A stretch of 22,784 bases of DNA from JAYXXU01 sp037969155 (GTDB lineage Bacteria; Pseudomonadota; Gammaproteobacteria; Pseudomonadales; Moraxellaceae), in assembly GCA_037969155.1 (NCBI GenBank), contig JBBKWW010000038.1, forward strand, positions 1 through 22,784, written 5' to 3'. Each line of letters opens with the position of its first letter. Positions within the stretch are counted from its first letter, which is position 1. The notes beneath the pieces were generated by a model, which did no database searches, was not told where the DNA came from, and worked only from the letters and a program-made list of their open reading frames with translations. This document shows positions 6,480 to 14,486 of this stretch, piece by piece. The translations under genes and the position numbers were made by a program.

Positions 6480-7172
6480 CTAACGAATCAAATTACCTGC
6501 CAATACTCGCCACGCCTCTGTATCGGACAGACTATAGTAAAACCCTGCACCATCAGGTGCATAGTGCCAGCCAATCAGCAACGCCCCATACAACAACAGA
6601 TACCAAGACCAATTGCTGTGCTTATACAGCTTTAAGGCTGTACCAAATGATCGCTTCACTGTCATGTTCAGTAGATTCACACTATAGGTTTCATCTAAGA
6701 TCAGGTGGATTAACGCACCAAAGCTGATAAAAATCGCTATAAACCAACTATCTACTGTTGTTAATCTGAGGCCATAAAACATCAAATACAAACTGACCAG
6801 CCCAAACATCAGCGCATAAGGCACAGAATGCATCACACCGCGATGCACAGTCAGCCGCGTAAACAGCGCAAATAAACCATATCGAATGGTCGCAAAGCCC
6901 AAAATACTGGCGGCGATCAGCTCCCATAGCACCAAACGATCAGCAAACCACACCACCATCAAAAAGGCAGCCAAAGCCGATAGAATATTAAAGCCAATAT
7001 CCAACGGGCGGGAATTGTTCGAATCCAAATCCGGCAGCAGCCCACCAATCGTACCTGCCGACACGCAGCCAACCAGTAACTCGGGCGACAGCATGCCAGC
7101 TTTAAATAGCACCACACCCAAGGCTGCACTCGCCACAAAGGCCACATTAAAATGCGTATTAAAATTTGCCAT
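6480..7172 (-). CDS. YdjM/DUF457-type membrane metal-dependent hydrolase
   Basis: The 230-residue membrane protein belongs to the YdjM family of putative inner-membrane metal-dependent hydrolases (LexA-regulated in E. coli). Seen motifs are the early THFNVAF, GGLLPDLDSNNSRP near 43-56, TVHRGVMHS in the middle and ALIHLILDETYSVN in the second half; these His and Asp residues are the family's presumed metal ligands. About five to six hydrophobic segments lie between them. Family members include phospholipase-like and S2P-like suggestions, none firmly proven. The gene follows the carboxylesterase by 27 bases and precedes the PepSY gene by 53, so co-transcription is possible. I see no clear LexA box at its own start. 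Confidence 0.85.
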   Translation of the reverse strand: MANFNTHFNVAFVASAALGVVLFKAGMLSPELLVGCVSAGTIGGLLPDLDSNNSRPLDIGFNILSALAAFLMVVWFADRLVLWELIAASILGFATIRYGLFALFTRLTVHRGVMHSVPYALMFGLVSLYLMFYGLRLTTVDSWFIAIFISFGALIHLILDETYSVNLLNMTVKRSFGTALKLYKHSNWSWYLLLYGALLIGWHYAPDGAGFYYSLSDTEAWRVLAGNLIR

Positions 7173-7199
7173 CTCGTCGCCACATCACCACTTCAAAAA

Positions 7200-7868
7200 T
7201 CACTTCAACACTTGAGCAAGCCACTGACCAATCTGCTGAATCTCCGCCAAACACACCTGATGCTGCATCGGATATTGCTGCCACTGCACCGGATACTGCT
7301 GTTGCTGCAACCAGCTCACTGCCTGTTGCCCCATCGCTAAACCCACCACAGGATCTTGCACCCCATGTGCTGCAAAAATCGGCGTCTGCTGATTGCTGGC
7401 GTGCCGTTGTGAAGCCAGCCATTCGAGCGATGGAATATAAGCTGACAATGCCATCACACCCGCAAGTTGCTCAGGATAGGTTAAGCCCACGCTATAGGCC
7501 ATCGCACCACCCTGTGAAAAGCCTGCAATCACAATATGACTGGCCGGAATGCCCCGCGCTTTTTCGCGCTCAATCAACGCATTAATCTTCAAGCGTGACT
7601 GTTCAATGCCCGCCAGATCGACCTGACGCGCATCTTTTGCTAAGGATAAAATGTCATACCACGCTGGCATCACATAGCCTGCATTGATGGTGACAGGCAT
7701 CTCGGGGGCATGTGGAAAGACAAAACGCACCGCCAATCCTTGCGGCAATCCCAGCTCAGGCACAATCGGCGCAAAATCGTCACCATTTGCGCCTAACCCA
7801 TGCAACCAAATCACGGCATGGGTGGGCTGTGCGGCGGTTTCAATCTCAATACTCGGTAATAAATCCAC
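7200..7868 (-). CDS. Carboxylesterase / alpha-beta hydrolase (EstB-like)
   Basis: The 222-residue cytoplasmic serine hydrolase belongs to the phospholipase/carboxylesterase family (Abhydrolase_2). The oxyanion-side HGLGANGDDF is at 23-32, the nucleophile elbow GFSQGG places Ser118, Asp172 is in GVQDPVV and His203 in MQHQV, giving a complete Ser-Asp-His triad. Family enzymes cleave short-chain esters and some lysophospholipids or S-acyl groups; the natural substrate is unknown. The start is GTG at 7866-7868, with AGGAG six bases upstream. The length matches the family (about 220 residues). The gene lies behind the terminator of the ribosomal operon, so it needs its own promoter, which I could not place with confidence. 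Confidence 0.92.
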   Translation of the reverse strand: MDLLPSIEIETAAQPTHAVIWLHGLGANGDDFAPIVPELGLPQGLAVRFVFPHAPEMPVTINAGYVMPAWYDILSLAKDARQVDLAGIEQSRLKINALIEREKARGIPASHIVIAGFSQGGAMAYSVGLTYPEQLAGVMALSAYIPSLEWLASQRHASNQQTPIFAAHGVQDPVVGLAMGQQAVSWLQQQQYPVQWQQYPMQHQVCLAEIQQIGQWLAQVLK

Positions 7869-7942
7869 AGTAATCTCCTGTTTCAGGTCATCTTATCAGG
7901 GCTGAATCACTTATTCTCACCGAAAATAGTGGCTCAGAAAGC

Positions 7943-7970
7943 AAAAAACCGACCCCTGAGGGTCGGTCTT
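7943..7970 (-). terminator. Rho-independent terminator of the S10-spc-alpha operon
   Basis: On the minus strand ACCGACCC (7960-7967) pairs perfectly with GGGTCGGT (7948-7955) around a 4-base loop, followed by six T. It lies just after the rplQ stop and is the only strong terminator seen in the super-operon. Confidence 0.92.
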
Positions 7971-7986
7971 TCAGTGCAAGCAATGC

Positions 7987-8379
7987 TTATTCAGCATCGA
8001 CTGCTGGAGTTTCTTGACCGACTTGACGATCAACCAACTCTACATAAGCCATCGGCGCTGCATCACCTGAGCGGAAACCCGCTTTCAGCACACGCAGATA
8101 GCCGCCGCTACGGTTTTTGTAACGCGGCCCAAGTACGGTAAATAGCTTACCGACCATTGAAGCACTGCGAGTACGGGCAAACGCCAGACGACGGTTAGCA
8201 ACCGTGTCGTTTTTGGCCAAAGTGATTAACGGCTCAGCAACGCGGCGCAGTTCTTTGGCTTTTGGCAATGTGGTTTTGATCAGTTCGTGCTCAAACAGCG
8301 AGTTTGCCATGTTTTGAAACATTGCTTTACGATGGCTGCTGGTACGGCCTAACTTCACACCACTATTACGATGACGCAT
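7987..8379 (-). CDS. rplQ: 50S ribosomal protein L17
   Basis: The 130-residue protein starts MRHRNSGVKLGRTSSHRKAM, the invariant L17 N-terminus, and keeps the domain to about residue 120 ending in AYVELVDR. L17 sits at the peptide-exit side of the large subunit. The C-terminal tail VGQETPAVDAE is slightly longer and acidic. It is the last gene of the alpha operon, 15 bases after rpoA, and is followed at once by the operon terminator. Confidence 0.98.
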   Translation of the reverse strand: MRHRNSGVKLGRTSSHRKAMFQNMANSLFEHELIKTTLPKAKELRRVAEPLITLAKNDTVANRRLAFARTRSASMVGKLFTVLGPRYKNRSGGYLRVLKAGFRSGDAAPMAYVELVDRQVGQETPAVDAE

Positions 8380-8394
8380 GGTGATCTCCTCAGA

Positions 8395-9402
8395 TTAACG
8401 GCTGCGATAGGCAAAGCGATCGTCTACGCGCAGGCTTGCTGGAGGCCAGCTTTCCAAACGCATACCGAGCGACAAGCCTTTCGAGGCCAGCACATCTTTG
8501 ATCTCTGTGAGCGATTTCTTACCCAAATTAGGGGTTTTCAGCAGCTCAACTTCAGTGCGTTGCACCAGATCGCCAATGTAGTAAATGTTTTCTGCTTTTA
8601 GGCAGTTCGCTGAACGAACGGTCAGCTCCAAATCATCGACAGGACGCATCAAGATTGGATCAATCTCTTCACGGCTCGCGACAGGCTCTGGGGCTTGATC
8701 CTTTTGCAGGTCAACGAAAATGGCAATTTGCTGTTGCAAGATCGTCGCGGCTTTGCGGATCGCTTCTTCAGGATCGACAGTACCGTTGGTTTCCAGCTCA
8801 ATCACCAGTTTGTCCAAATCGGTACGTTGCTCAACACGCGCATTTTCAACGGTGTAAGAAACACGACGAATCGGGCTATAGCTGGCATCAAGTTGCAGAC
8901 GACCGACCGGACGGTTTTCACCTTCTGGGAAACGGACATCAGCAGGCTCATAGCCACGACCTTGGGTGATTTTCAGGCGCATCTTAAGATGACCTGTTGC
9001 ACCCAATGTCGCCAGTAAATGCTCTGGATTGACAATCTCGACGTTATGCGGCAGACGCAAATCTGCTGCAGTCACATCACCAGGACCTTGCTTGTCGAGC
9101 GTAATGAACGCTTCATTTTGTTCAAACAGCTTGATCGACAGACCCTTGAGGTTCAACAGCAGTTCGACGATGTCCTGCTGCAAGCCCTCGAGTGTACTGT
9201 ACTCGTGCTCCACGCCTTCGATCTCTGCTTCGACCACCGCTGCACCAGGCAGCGAGGACAGCAGGATGCGGCGCAAAGCGTTGCCCAGCGTATGACCAAA
9301 GCCACGCTCGAGTGGCTCGAGAATTACTTTGGCTGTGGTTGCACTGGCCGCGTCCACTTTGATCGCGTGGGGGGTCAGGAACTCGTTTGCAGTACGCGTC
9401 AT
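8395..9402 (-). CDS. rpoA: DNA-directed RNA polymerase alpha subunit
   Basis: This full-length 335-residue alpha subunit has an assembly domain (residues 1 to about 235, with HTLGNALRRILLSSLPG, the dimer and beta/beta' contact region) and a C-terminal domain joined by a linker near DQAPEPVASREE. The C-terminal domain reads LTVRSANCLKAENIYYIGDL, which includes the arginine that contacts UP-element DNA and activators. Placement between rpsD and rplQ is the usual alpha-operon order and couples polymerase supply to ribosomal protein expression. Confidence 0.99.
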   Translation of the reverse strand: MTRTANEFLTPHAIKVDAASATTAKVILEPLERGFGHTLGNALRRILLSSLPGAAVVEAEIEGVEHEYSTLEGLQQDIVELLLNLKGLSIKLFEQNEAFITLDKQGPGDVTAADLRLPHNVEIVNPEHLLATLGATGHLKMRLKITQGRGYEPADVRFPEGENRPVGRLQLDASYSPIRRVSYTVENARVEQRTDLDKLVIELETNGTVDPEEAIRKAATILQQQIAIFVDLQKDQAPEPVASREEIDPILMRPVDDLELTVRSANCLKAENIYYIGDLVQRTEVELLKTPNLGKKSLTEIKDVLASKGLSLGMRLESWPPASLRVDDRFAYRSR

Positions 9403-9419
9403 TTTGCCACCTCGACGGA

Positions 9420-10043
9420 TTATTTCGAATACAGTTCGACGATCAAGCTTTCGTTAATCTCGGCTGGCAGATCTGAACGATCTGGAGCAGATTTAAACGT
9501 GCCTTCCATCTTGGTGTGATCGATTTCAACCCATGACGGAATCCCGCGCTGTGTTGCCAACTCAGTTGCGGTTTTAATCCGTAACTGATTTTTTGCACCT
9601 TCGTGCACGGCAATCACATCACCAGCTTTCACTTGAATTGAAGCGATGTTCACTCGGCGGCCATTTAGGGTGATCGAGCGATGGCTGACCAACTGACGGG
9701 CTTCTGCGCGTGTTGAGCCGAAGCCCATGCGATAGACCACGTTGTCTAAACGACTTTCTAGCATTTTCAGCAGGTTTTCACCTGTTGCGCCTTTCGTGCG
9801 AGCCGATTCTTTGTAGTAGTTGCTGAACTGACGCTCAAGCACACCGTAAATCCGGCGAACTTTTTGCTTTTCACGCAACTGCAGGGAATATTCGGACTGT
9901 TTGGCACGGCTTGCGCCATGCTGACCTGGCGGTTTACCCGCTTTTTTAGTTTTGACATCAAACGGCTTAACGCCTGATTTCAAAAATAGGTCGGTACCTT
10001 CACGGCGTGCGAGTTTGCACTTGGGGCCGATATAACGAGCCAT
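9420..10043 (-). CDS. rpsD: 30S ribosomal protein S4
   Basis: The 207-residue S4 has its N-terminal arm (ARYIGPKCKLARREGTDLFL), here lacking the paired cysteines of zinc-binding S4 forms, and the S4 RNA-binding domain around SRLDNVVYRMGFGSTRAEARQ. S4 starts 16S assembly. In enterobacteria it is also the translational repressor of the alpha operon, acting on the rpsM leader; here that position holds a structured leader (10823-10888). It is 12 bases after rpsK and 17 before rpoA. Confidence 0.98.
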   Translation of the reverse strand: MARYIGPKCKLARREGTDLFLKSGVKPFDVKTKKAGKPPGQHGASRAKQSEYSLQLREKQKVRRIYGVLERQFSNYYKESARTKGATGENLLKMLESRLDNVVYRMGFGSTRAEARQLVSHRSITLNGRRVNIASIQVKAGDVIAVHEGAKNQLRIKTATELATQRGIPSWVEIDHTKMEGTFKSAPDRSDLPAEINESLIVELYSK

Positions 10044-10055
10044 GGTTCTGTCTCC

Positions 10056-10442
10056 TTACACGCGACGTTTCTTAGGCGGACGACATCCGTTGTGCGGAAT
10101 CGGCGTCACGTCAGTGATACTGTTAATTTTATAACCCACTGCGCCTAATGCGCGTACCGCAGACTCACGACCCGGACCTGGTCCTTTGACCAATACATCC
10201 AGATTTTTCAAACCGTAGTCCAGAGCAGCTTTACCAGCCACTTCGGCTGCAACCTGCGCTGCAAACGGTGTAGATTTACGCGAGCCACGGAAGCCCTGTC
10301 CACCGGAGGTGGCCCAGGCCAGTGCATTACCTTGACGATCGGTAATGGTCACAATGGTGTTATTAAAAGACGCGTGAATGTGGGCGACACCCTCAGAGAC
10401 GGTACGGGTGACCTTCTTGCGGGCGCGAGTATCTTTAGCCAT
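10056..10442 (-). CDS. rpsK: 30S ribosomal protein S11
   Basis: The 128-residue S11 contains GVAHIHASFNNTIVTITD near the start and ends with ITDVTPIPHNGCRPPKKRRV. This tail carries the Asn-Gly pair that in E. coli S11 turns into isoaspartate. S11 forms part of the platform that binds the mRNA and the Shine-Dalgarno helix. It lies between rpsM (21 bases) and rpsD (12 bases), as in the standard alpha operon. Confidence 0.98.
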   Translation of the reverse strand: MAKDTRARKKVTRTVSEGVAHIHASFNNTIVTITDRQGNALAWATSGGQGFRGSRKSTPFAAQVAAEVAGKAALDYGLKNLDVLVKGPGPGRESAVRALGAVGYKINSITDVTPIPHNGCRPPKKRRV

Positions 10443-10463
10443 CTTTTAGCTTCCAAAAGGCGA

Positions 10464-10820
10464 TTATTTCTTGATCGGTTTGCGCGGACCCTTACGAGTA
10501 CGAGCGTTAGTCTTGGTACGTTGACCACGAACAGGCAAGCCACGACGATGACGAAGACCACGATAGCAGCCTAAATCCATGAGACGTTTAATGTTCATGG
10601 AAATTTCACGACGCAAATCACCTTCAGTAGGAACCTTGGTAATTTCCGCACGAATCGCATCTAGCTGTACATCCGACAACTCACGAATCTTGGTGGTTGG
10701 TGCAATGCCAACAGCCGCTAAAATATTAGCTGATGTATGACGACCAATACCAAAAATGTAAGTCAGCGAGATCACTGCGTGCTTGTTATCCGGGATGTTG
10801 ACACCGGCAATACGAGCCAT
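10464..10820 (-). CDS. rpsM: 30S ribosomal protein S13
   Basis: The 118-residue S13 starts MARIAGVNIPDNKHAVISL, with the helix-two-turns-helix region at YIFGIGRHTSANIL, and ends in a basic tail RTRKGPRKPIKK that contacts the P-site tRNA. S13 also makes the head bridges with the large subunit. It is the first gene of the alpha operon. A GGAGAGAG ribosome-binding site stands 6 bases before the ATG and sits next to a hairpin that could hide it. Confidence 0.98.
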   Translation of the reverse strand: MARIAGVNIPDNKHAVISLTYIFGIGRHTSANILAAVGIAPTTKIRELSDVQLDAIRAEITKVPTEGDLRREISMNIKRLMDLGCYRGLRHRRGLPVRGQRTKTNARTRKGPRKPIKK

Positions 10821-10822
10821 TC

Positions 10823-10888
10823 ATCTCTCTCCAAAAAGGCGGTACAAAAATATCGCCGCCCCATCAAAACTTGAGGGGGCGGATGATA
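10823..10888 (-). promoter_or_regulatory. Structured leader in front of rpsM (alpha operon leader)
   Basis: Two overlapping RNA hairpins can be drawn on the minus strand. Hairpin 1 pairs 10876-10882 with 10856-10862 (CCGCCCC/GGGGCGG) and, inside one mismatch, TCAA with TTGA. Hairpin 2 pairs 10856-10860 (GGCGG) with 10838-10842 (CCGCC), is followed by five T and abuts the rpsM ribosome-binding site. They share 10856-10860, so only one can form at a time. In E. coli this position holds the S4-binding pseudoknot; homology to it is not shown here. Confidence 0.5.
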
Positions 10889-10912
10889 ACGCATAACGCC
10901 TAACGAAATCAA
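10883..10912 (-). promoter_or_regulatory. Internal promoter candidate for the alpha operon
   Basis: On the minus strand TTGATT (10907-10912) and TATCAT (10883-10888) are 18 bases apart, just after the rpmJ stop. Transcription would start near 10876, giving rpsM a leader of about 55 bases. Sequence match only. Confidence 0.5.
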
Positions 10913-10922
10913 CAGTGCAGGA

Positions 10923-11039
10923 TTAACCCTGACGCTGCTTATGACGAGGTTCTGCGCTACAAATCACGCGGACTACCCCATTGCGGCGGACAACTTTGCA
11001 GCTGCCGCACATTTTTTTGACCGATGCACGGACTTTCAT
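10923..11039 (-). CDS. rpmJ: 50S ribosomal protein L36 (zinc-binding form)
   Basis: This 38-residue gene lies in the secY-rpsM gap. It reads MKVRASVKKMCGSCKVVRRN, then GVVRVICSAEPRHKQRQG and TAA. The zinc ligands of the C+ form are present: Cys11, Cys14, Cys27 and His33. L36 binds domains II and VI of 23S rRNA late in assembly. Its GAGG ribosome-binding site is 8 bases before the ATG. It closes the spc operon 45 bases after secY, the standard gammaproteobacterial position. A zinc-type L36 implies that a zinc-free copy elsewhere would be needed in zinc starvation; none is visible here. Confidence 0.96.
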   Translation of the reverse strand: MKVRASVKKMCGSCKVVRRNGVVRVICSAEPRHKQRQG

Positions 11040-11084
11040 GTGACACCTCTCATAGATGAGATTGATCATGACCATGGCTCTCAC

Positions 11085-12428
11085 CTAGTCACGATCACTC
11101 CCTTTTTTCATCAGGGACTGATTTTGATATTGCTGCGAGGTTAAATGGGCTTGTAACTGCGCCATAAAGTCCATCACAACCACCACCACGATCAGCAGTG
11201 ACGTTCCACCCAGATGGAATGGAATACCGAAGGCGGCTTGTAGCACCATAGGCAACAAACACACCACTGTAATATAAATCGCACCAATAAAGGTTAAGCG
11301 ATTCAACACATGATCTAAATAACGCATGGTTTGGTCACCTGGGCGAATACCCGGTACATACGCACCACTACGCTTTAGATTTTCTGATACTTCTTTTGGG
11401 CTAAATACCAATGCCGTATAGAAATAACAAAAGAAAATAATCATTGCGCCAAATAATAGCAGATATAACGGCTGGCCTGGTGACAGCACCAACGCAACAT
11501 CTTGCAGCGCACTTTGAATCATATTCGGGTTGGGTGAGTTACCGACCCACTGCCCTAAGCTAGCTGGAAACAGCAGCAAAGAACTGGCGAAAATCGCTGG
11601 AATCACCCCAGCCATATTGATCTTAAGTGGCAAGTGGCTTTGTTGTGCAGCATACACCTTACGGCCTTGCTGTTGTTTTTGTGCGTAGTTCACTGGAATA
11701 CGCCGTTGAGCACGCTCCATAAACACAATCGCAGCACAAACAAACAATGCCAGCACACTTAAAATCAGCAAGCTAATCAGTGTGGACTGACCCTGACTGA
11801 CCGACGCTAATGATTGGCCGACCAATGATGGCATACCGGCAACAATACCAGCAAAAATCAACATTGATATACCGTTACCGACACCACGCTCGGTGATTTG
11901 CTCACCCAGCCACATCAGGAACATGGTGCCAGCCACTAGCGACGTGACGGCAGGCACAAAGAATGCTAATCCAGTATTCAAGGTGATACCTTGACTAACT
12001 AGACCTGCACACATGCCAACCGCTTGCACAAAACCTAAAACCAATGTCCCCTGACGGGTATATTGGCTGATTTTGCGCCGACCAGCGTCACCGTCTTTTT
12101 TCAAAGCCTCCAATGAAGGCACGACCGATGTCATCAACTGTACGATAATCGAAGCAGTAATGTACGGCATAATGCCTAGCGCTAGAATCGACATCCGCTC
12201 TAGCGCACCACCGGAAAACATATTGAACATGGCCAGAATGGTATCTTTATTCTGGTCAAACAGCTCAGCCAAGCGGTCAGGGTTAATCCCTGGCACTGGA
12301 ATATGCGCCCCGAGGCGAAACACCACAAAAGCACCCAACAAAAAAAGCAAGCGCTGAATCAGCTCCCGATGACCTTGTAAGGAAAACGGGGCTTTTGAAT
12401 TTGCTTGGGTACTTGGAGGCATCGCCAC
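11085..12428 (-). CDS. secY: Protein translocase subunit SecY
   Basis: The 447-residue SecY is the pore subunit of the inner-membrane Sec channel. Ten membrane segments can be traced, beginning with RLLFLLGAFVVFRLGAHIPV. The plug region follows with AMFNMFSGGALERMSILALG, and the cytoplasmic loop contains YAQKQQQGRKVY, a ribosome and SecA docking loop. GTG at 12426-12428 is preferred because GAGGAG stands 8 bases upstream; ATG at 12420-12422 is 14 bases from it. The gene follows the rplO stop by five bases, so the two are probably translationally coupled. SecE and SecG are not in this window. Confidence 0.98.
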   Translation of the reverse strand: MAMPPSTQANSKAPFSLQGHRELIQRLLFLLGAFVVFRLGAHIPVPGINPDRLAELFDQNKDTILAMFNMFSGGALERMSILALGIMPYITASIIVQLMTSVVPSLEALKKDGDAGRRKISQYTRQGTLVLGFVQAVGMCAGLVSQGITLNTGLAFFVPAVTSLVAGTMFLMWLGEQITERGVGNGISMLIFAGIVAGMPSLVGQSLASVSQGQSTLISLLILSVLALFVCAAIVFMERAQRRIPVNYAQKQQQGRKVYAAQQSHLPLKINMAGVIPAIFASSLLLFPASLGQWVGNSPNPNMIQSALQDVALVLSPGQPLYLLLFGAMIIFFCYFYTALVFSPKEVSENLKRSGAYVPGIRPGDQTMRYLDHVLNRLTFIGAIYITVVCLLPMVLQAAFGIPFHLGGTSLLIVVVVVMDFMAQLQAHLTSQQYQNQSLMKKGSDRD

Positions 12429-12433
12429 AGAAC

Positions 12434-12874
12434 TTACTCCTCGACCTTACCGCCAGCGGCTTCAATCGCTGCACGAGCACCTTTAGTCAGCACAACACCC
12501 TCTACCGTAAAGGCACGGGTGACATCGCCGGACAGGATCACACGGGCGCGAGTTTTATCATTACGGATAATATTCGCAGCCTTGAGTGTTACGAGGCTGA
12601 TGATATCGCCCTCGATTTTATTCAGTTCAGACAGGCGCACTTCTGCAGTCTTCATGCCCAATTGGCTGGTAAAGCCGAATTTTGGCAGACGACGATACAA
12701 AGGCATTTGACCGCCTTCGAATCCAGGACGTACGCTAGAGCCGGTACGTGAACTTTGACCTTTCACACCACGACCACAGGTTTTGCCGAGGCCAGAACCA
12801 ATACCACGGCCGACACGGCGACGGTTGGTTTTTGCACCTTCAGCAGGTGACATTTCATTAAGACGCAGTGTCAT
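12434..12874 (-). CDS. rplO: 50S ribosomal protein L15
   Basis: The 146-residue L15 begins MTLRLNEMSPAEGAKTNRRR, followed by the glycine- and arginine-rich extension VGRGIGSGLGKTCGRGVKGQ that threads into 23S rRNA. The globular part continues to GGKVEE. L15 is a late assembly protein close to the exit-tunnel region. Its start overlaps the rpmD stop by four bases (ATGA), and secY follows after five bases. Confidence 0.98.
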   Translation of the reverse strand: MTLRLNEMSPAEGAKTNRRRVGRGIGSGLGKTCGRGVKGQSSRTGSSVRPGFEGGQMPLYRRLPKFGFTSQLGMKTAEVRLSELNKIEGDIISLVTLKAANIIRNDKTRARVILSGDVTRAFTVEGVVLTKGARAAIEAAGGKVEE

Positions 12875-13068
12875 GGCTGCTCTCCATTAACAACAGGCTC
12901 GACGCTGACCATGTAATAGACTTTATTAATCATGCCGCGGTTAGACGGGGTGTCGATAACTTCGACTGTATGATTAATGCGACGCAGACCGAGGCCTTGC
13001 AGACACAGCTTATGATTTTTCAAGCGATGTGAGCTAGACTTGGTTTGGGTGACCTTGATCGTTTTCAT
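12871..13068 (-). CDS. rpmD: 50S ribosomal protein L30
   Basis: L30 of 65 residues starts MKTIKVTQTKSSSHRLKNHK and keeps LCLQGLGLRRINHTVEV and GMINKVYYMVSVE. The C-terminal VNGEQP makes it a little longer than the roughly 59-residue E. coli protein. ATG at 13066-13068 is chosen because GGGG, next to the rpsE stop, lies 9 bases upstream; GTG at 13072-13074 would add two residues. The stop overlaps the rplO start as ATGA. Confidence 0.96.
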   Translation of the reverse strand: MKTIKVTQTKSSSHRLKNHKLCLQGLGLRRINHTVEVIDTPSNRGMINKVYYMVSVEPVVNGEQP

Positions 13069-13074
13069 GGACAC

Positions 13075-13572
13075 TTACCCCTGAATTTCTTTAACAGTCT
13101 TGCCGCGCTTGGCTGCAACTTTCTCTGGCGAAGTCATGTTCTTCAAGCCTTTGAATGTTGCGTAGACGACGTTGGTTGCATTGGTTGAGCCGTAGCACTT
13201 TGCCAATACGTTTTGAACACCGGCCACTTCCAACACCGCACGCATCGCGCCACCAGCAATTACGCCAGTACCTTCTGATGCAGGCTGCATGTAGATGCGA
13301 CTCGCACCATGATTTGCAGTGATCGGATGCTGTAGGGTTGTACCTGCCAGATCCACAGAAATCATGTTACGACGGGCAGCTTCCAGTGCTTTTTGAATCG
13401 CAGCAGGCACTTCACGCGCTTTACCACGGCCAAAACCAACACGGCCATTGCCATCGCCAACAACGGTCAGTGCGGTGAAGGAGAAAATCCGACCACCTTT
13501 AACCACTTTTGCAACACGATCAACAGCGACCAGCTTTTCGGTCATGCCATCAGTTTGCTCGATTTTTGCCAT
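13075..13572 (-). CDS. rpsE: 30S ribosomal protein S5
   Basis: The 165-residue S5 has the N-terminal double-stranded RNA-binding part (LVAVDRVAKVVKGGRIFSF, then GRVGFGRGKAREVPAAI) and the C-terminal domain with ASEGTGVIAGGAMRAVLE. The glycine loop near VKGGRIFSF is the site where spectinomycin-resistance changes occur in known bacteria; it looks wild-type. S5 with S4 and S12 shapes decoding accuracy. It follows rplR by two bases. Its sequence is very close to what I recall for Acinetobacter S5. Confidence 0.98.
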   Translation of the reverse strand: MAKIEQTDGMTEKLVAVDRVAKVVKGGRIFSFTALTVVGDGNGRVGFGRGKAREVPAAIQKALEAARRNMISVDLAGTTLQHPITANHGASRIYMQPASEGTGVIAGGAMRAVLEVAGVQNVLAKCYGSTNATNVVYATFKGLKNMTSPEKVAAKRGKTVKEIQG

Positions 13573-13574
13573 AA

Positions 13575-13925
13575 TTAGAACTCCAGACCACCTTCGCGAG
13601 CAGCATCAGCCAAGGCTTTGATACGGCCATGATATTTGAAACCCGAACGGTCAAATGCGACTTTGCTGACACCAGCAGCTTTGGCACGTTCAGCGATCAA
13701 CTTGCCAACTTTGCTGGCTGCGTCGATATTGCCGGTGCTGCCAGAGCGCAGTTCGGCGTCTAGAGTTGAGGCTTGAGCCAAAACTTTGCCACCACATACG
13801 GAGATCACTTGCGCATAGATGTGACGCGGTGTGCGGTTGACGCACAGACGGGTTGCACCCAACGCACGGATATGCAGACGTGTGCTTTTGGCACGACGTA
13901 AGCGGGATTGTTTCTTTTCGTTCAT
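13575..13925 (-). CDS. rplR: 50S ribosomal protein L18
   Basis: The 116-residue L18 begins MNEKKQSRLRRAKSTRLHIR and ends VAFDRSGFKYHGRIKALADA plus a short tail, the conserved 5S-rRNA-binding domain. With L5 it carries 5S rRNA into the central protuberance. It lies 14 bases after rplF and two bases before rpsE, so it is likely translationally coupled to rpsE. Confidence 0.98.
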   Translation of the reverse strand: MNEKKQSRLRRAKSTRLHIRALGATRLCVNRTPRHIYAQVISVCGGKVLAQASTLDAELRSGSTGNIDAASKVGKLIAERAKAAGVSKVAFDRSGFKYHGRIKALADAAREGGLEF

Positions 13926-13939
13926 GCTGAACCTCGACC

Positions 13940-14473
13940 TTATTTCTTCTTGGCTTCTTTACGGACGATGACTTCGTCCGAGTAACGAACACCTTTACCT
14001 TTGTAAGGCTCTGGCGGACGATAGGCACGAATATTGGCTGCTGTTTGGCCAAGTAAGTGCTTATCAATCGACTTCAAGATCACTTCTGTCGGGGTTGGGG
14101 TTTCGACGGTGACGCCTTCTGGCAATTCGAAATCAATCGGATGCGAGAAACCCAGTGCAAGGTTCAGCACTTTACCTTTAGCTTGGGCTTTGTAACCCAC
14201 GCCAACCAGTTGTAATTTGCGTTCGAAGCCCGCACTAACGCCAATCGCGAGATTGTTCAGCACTGCACGCGCAGTACCGGTTTGCATCCACGCTTCTTGG
14301 GTATCTTGAGCAGGAGTCAGGCGCAGTACGCCGTCTTCCTGATTGAGCTCGACCAGCGCATGCAGGTTGAAAGTCAGCACACCTTTGCTGCCTTTCACTT
14401 CGACCTGCCGGCCGTTCTGGGTCACTGTTACGCCTGATGGCACAGTAACCGGGGCTTTAGCCACACGAGACAT
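13940..14473 (-). CDS. rplF: 50S ribosomal protein L6
   Basis: The 177-residue L6 has the typical tandem of two similar domains. The first starts with VTVPSGVTVTQNGRQVEVKG. The second ends with PEPYKGKGVRYSDEVIVRKE, the L6 signature that binds 23S rRNA near the sarcin-ricin loop and the factor-binding site. The length equals that of E. coli L6. Neighbours are rpsH (13 bases) and rplR (14 bases). Confidence 0.98.
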   Translation of the reverse strand: MSRVAKAPVTVPSGVTVTQNGRQVEVKGSKGVLTFNLHALVELNQEDGVLRLTPAQDTQEAWMQTGTARAVLNNLAIGVSAGFERKLQLVGVGYKAQAKGKVLNLALGFSHPIDFELPEGVTVETPTPTEVILKSIDKHLLGQTAANIRAYRPPEPYKGKGVRYSDEVIVRKEAKKK

Positions 14474-14486
14474 GAGGAATCACCTA

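Noticed and set aside
6465..6491. Possible promoter (TTGATT, TATACT) before the PepSY gene
   Set aside because: The spacer is only 15 bases, and the -35 lies inside the preceding gene; too weak to list.
8655..9519. Plus-strand open frames opposite rpoA and rpsD
   Set aside because: These are shadows of highly conserved genes; no family likeness.
11040..11084. Terminator between secY and rpmJ
   Set aside because: No stem with a T tract on the minus strand; the gap only holds the rpmJ ribosome-binding site.
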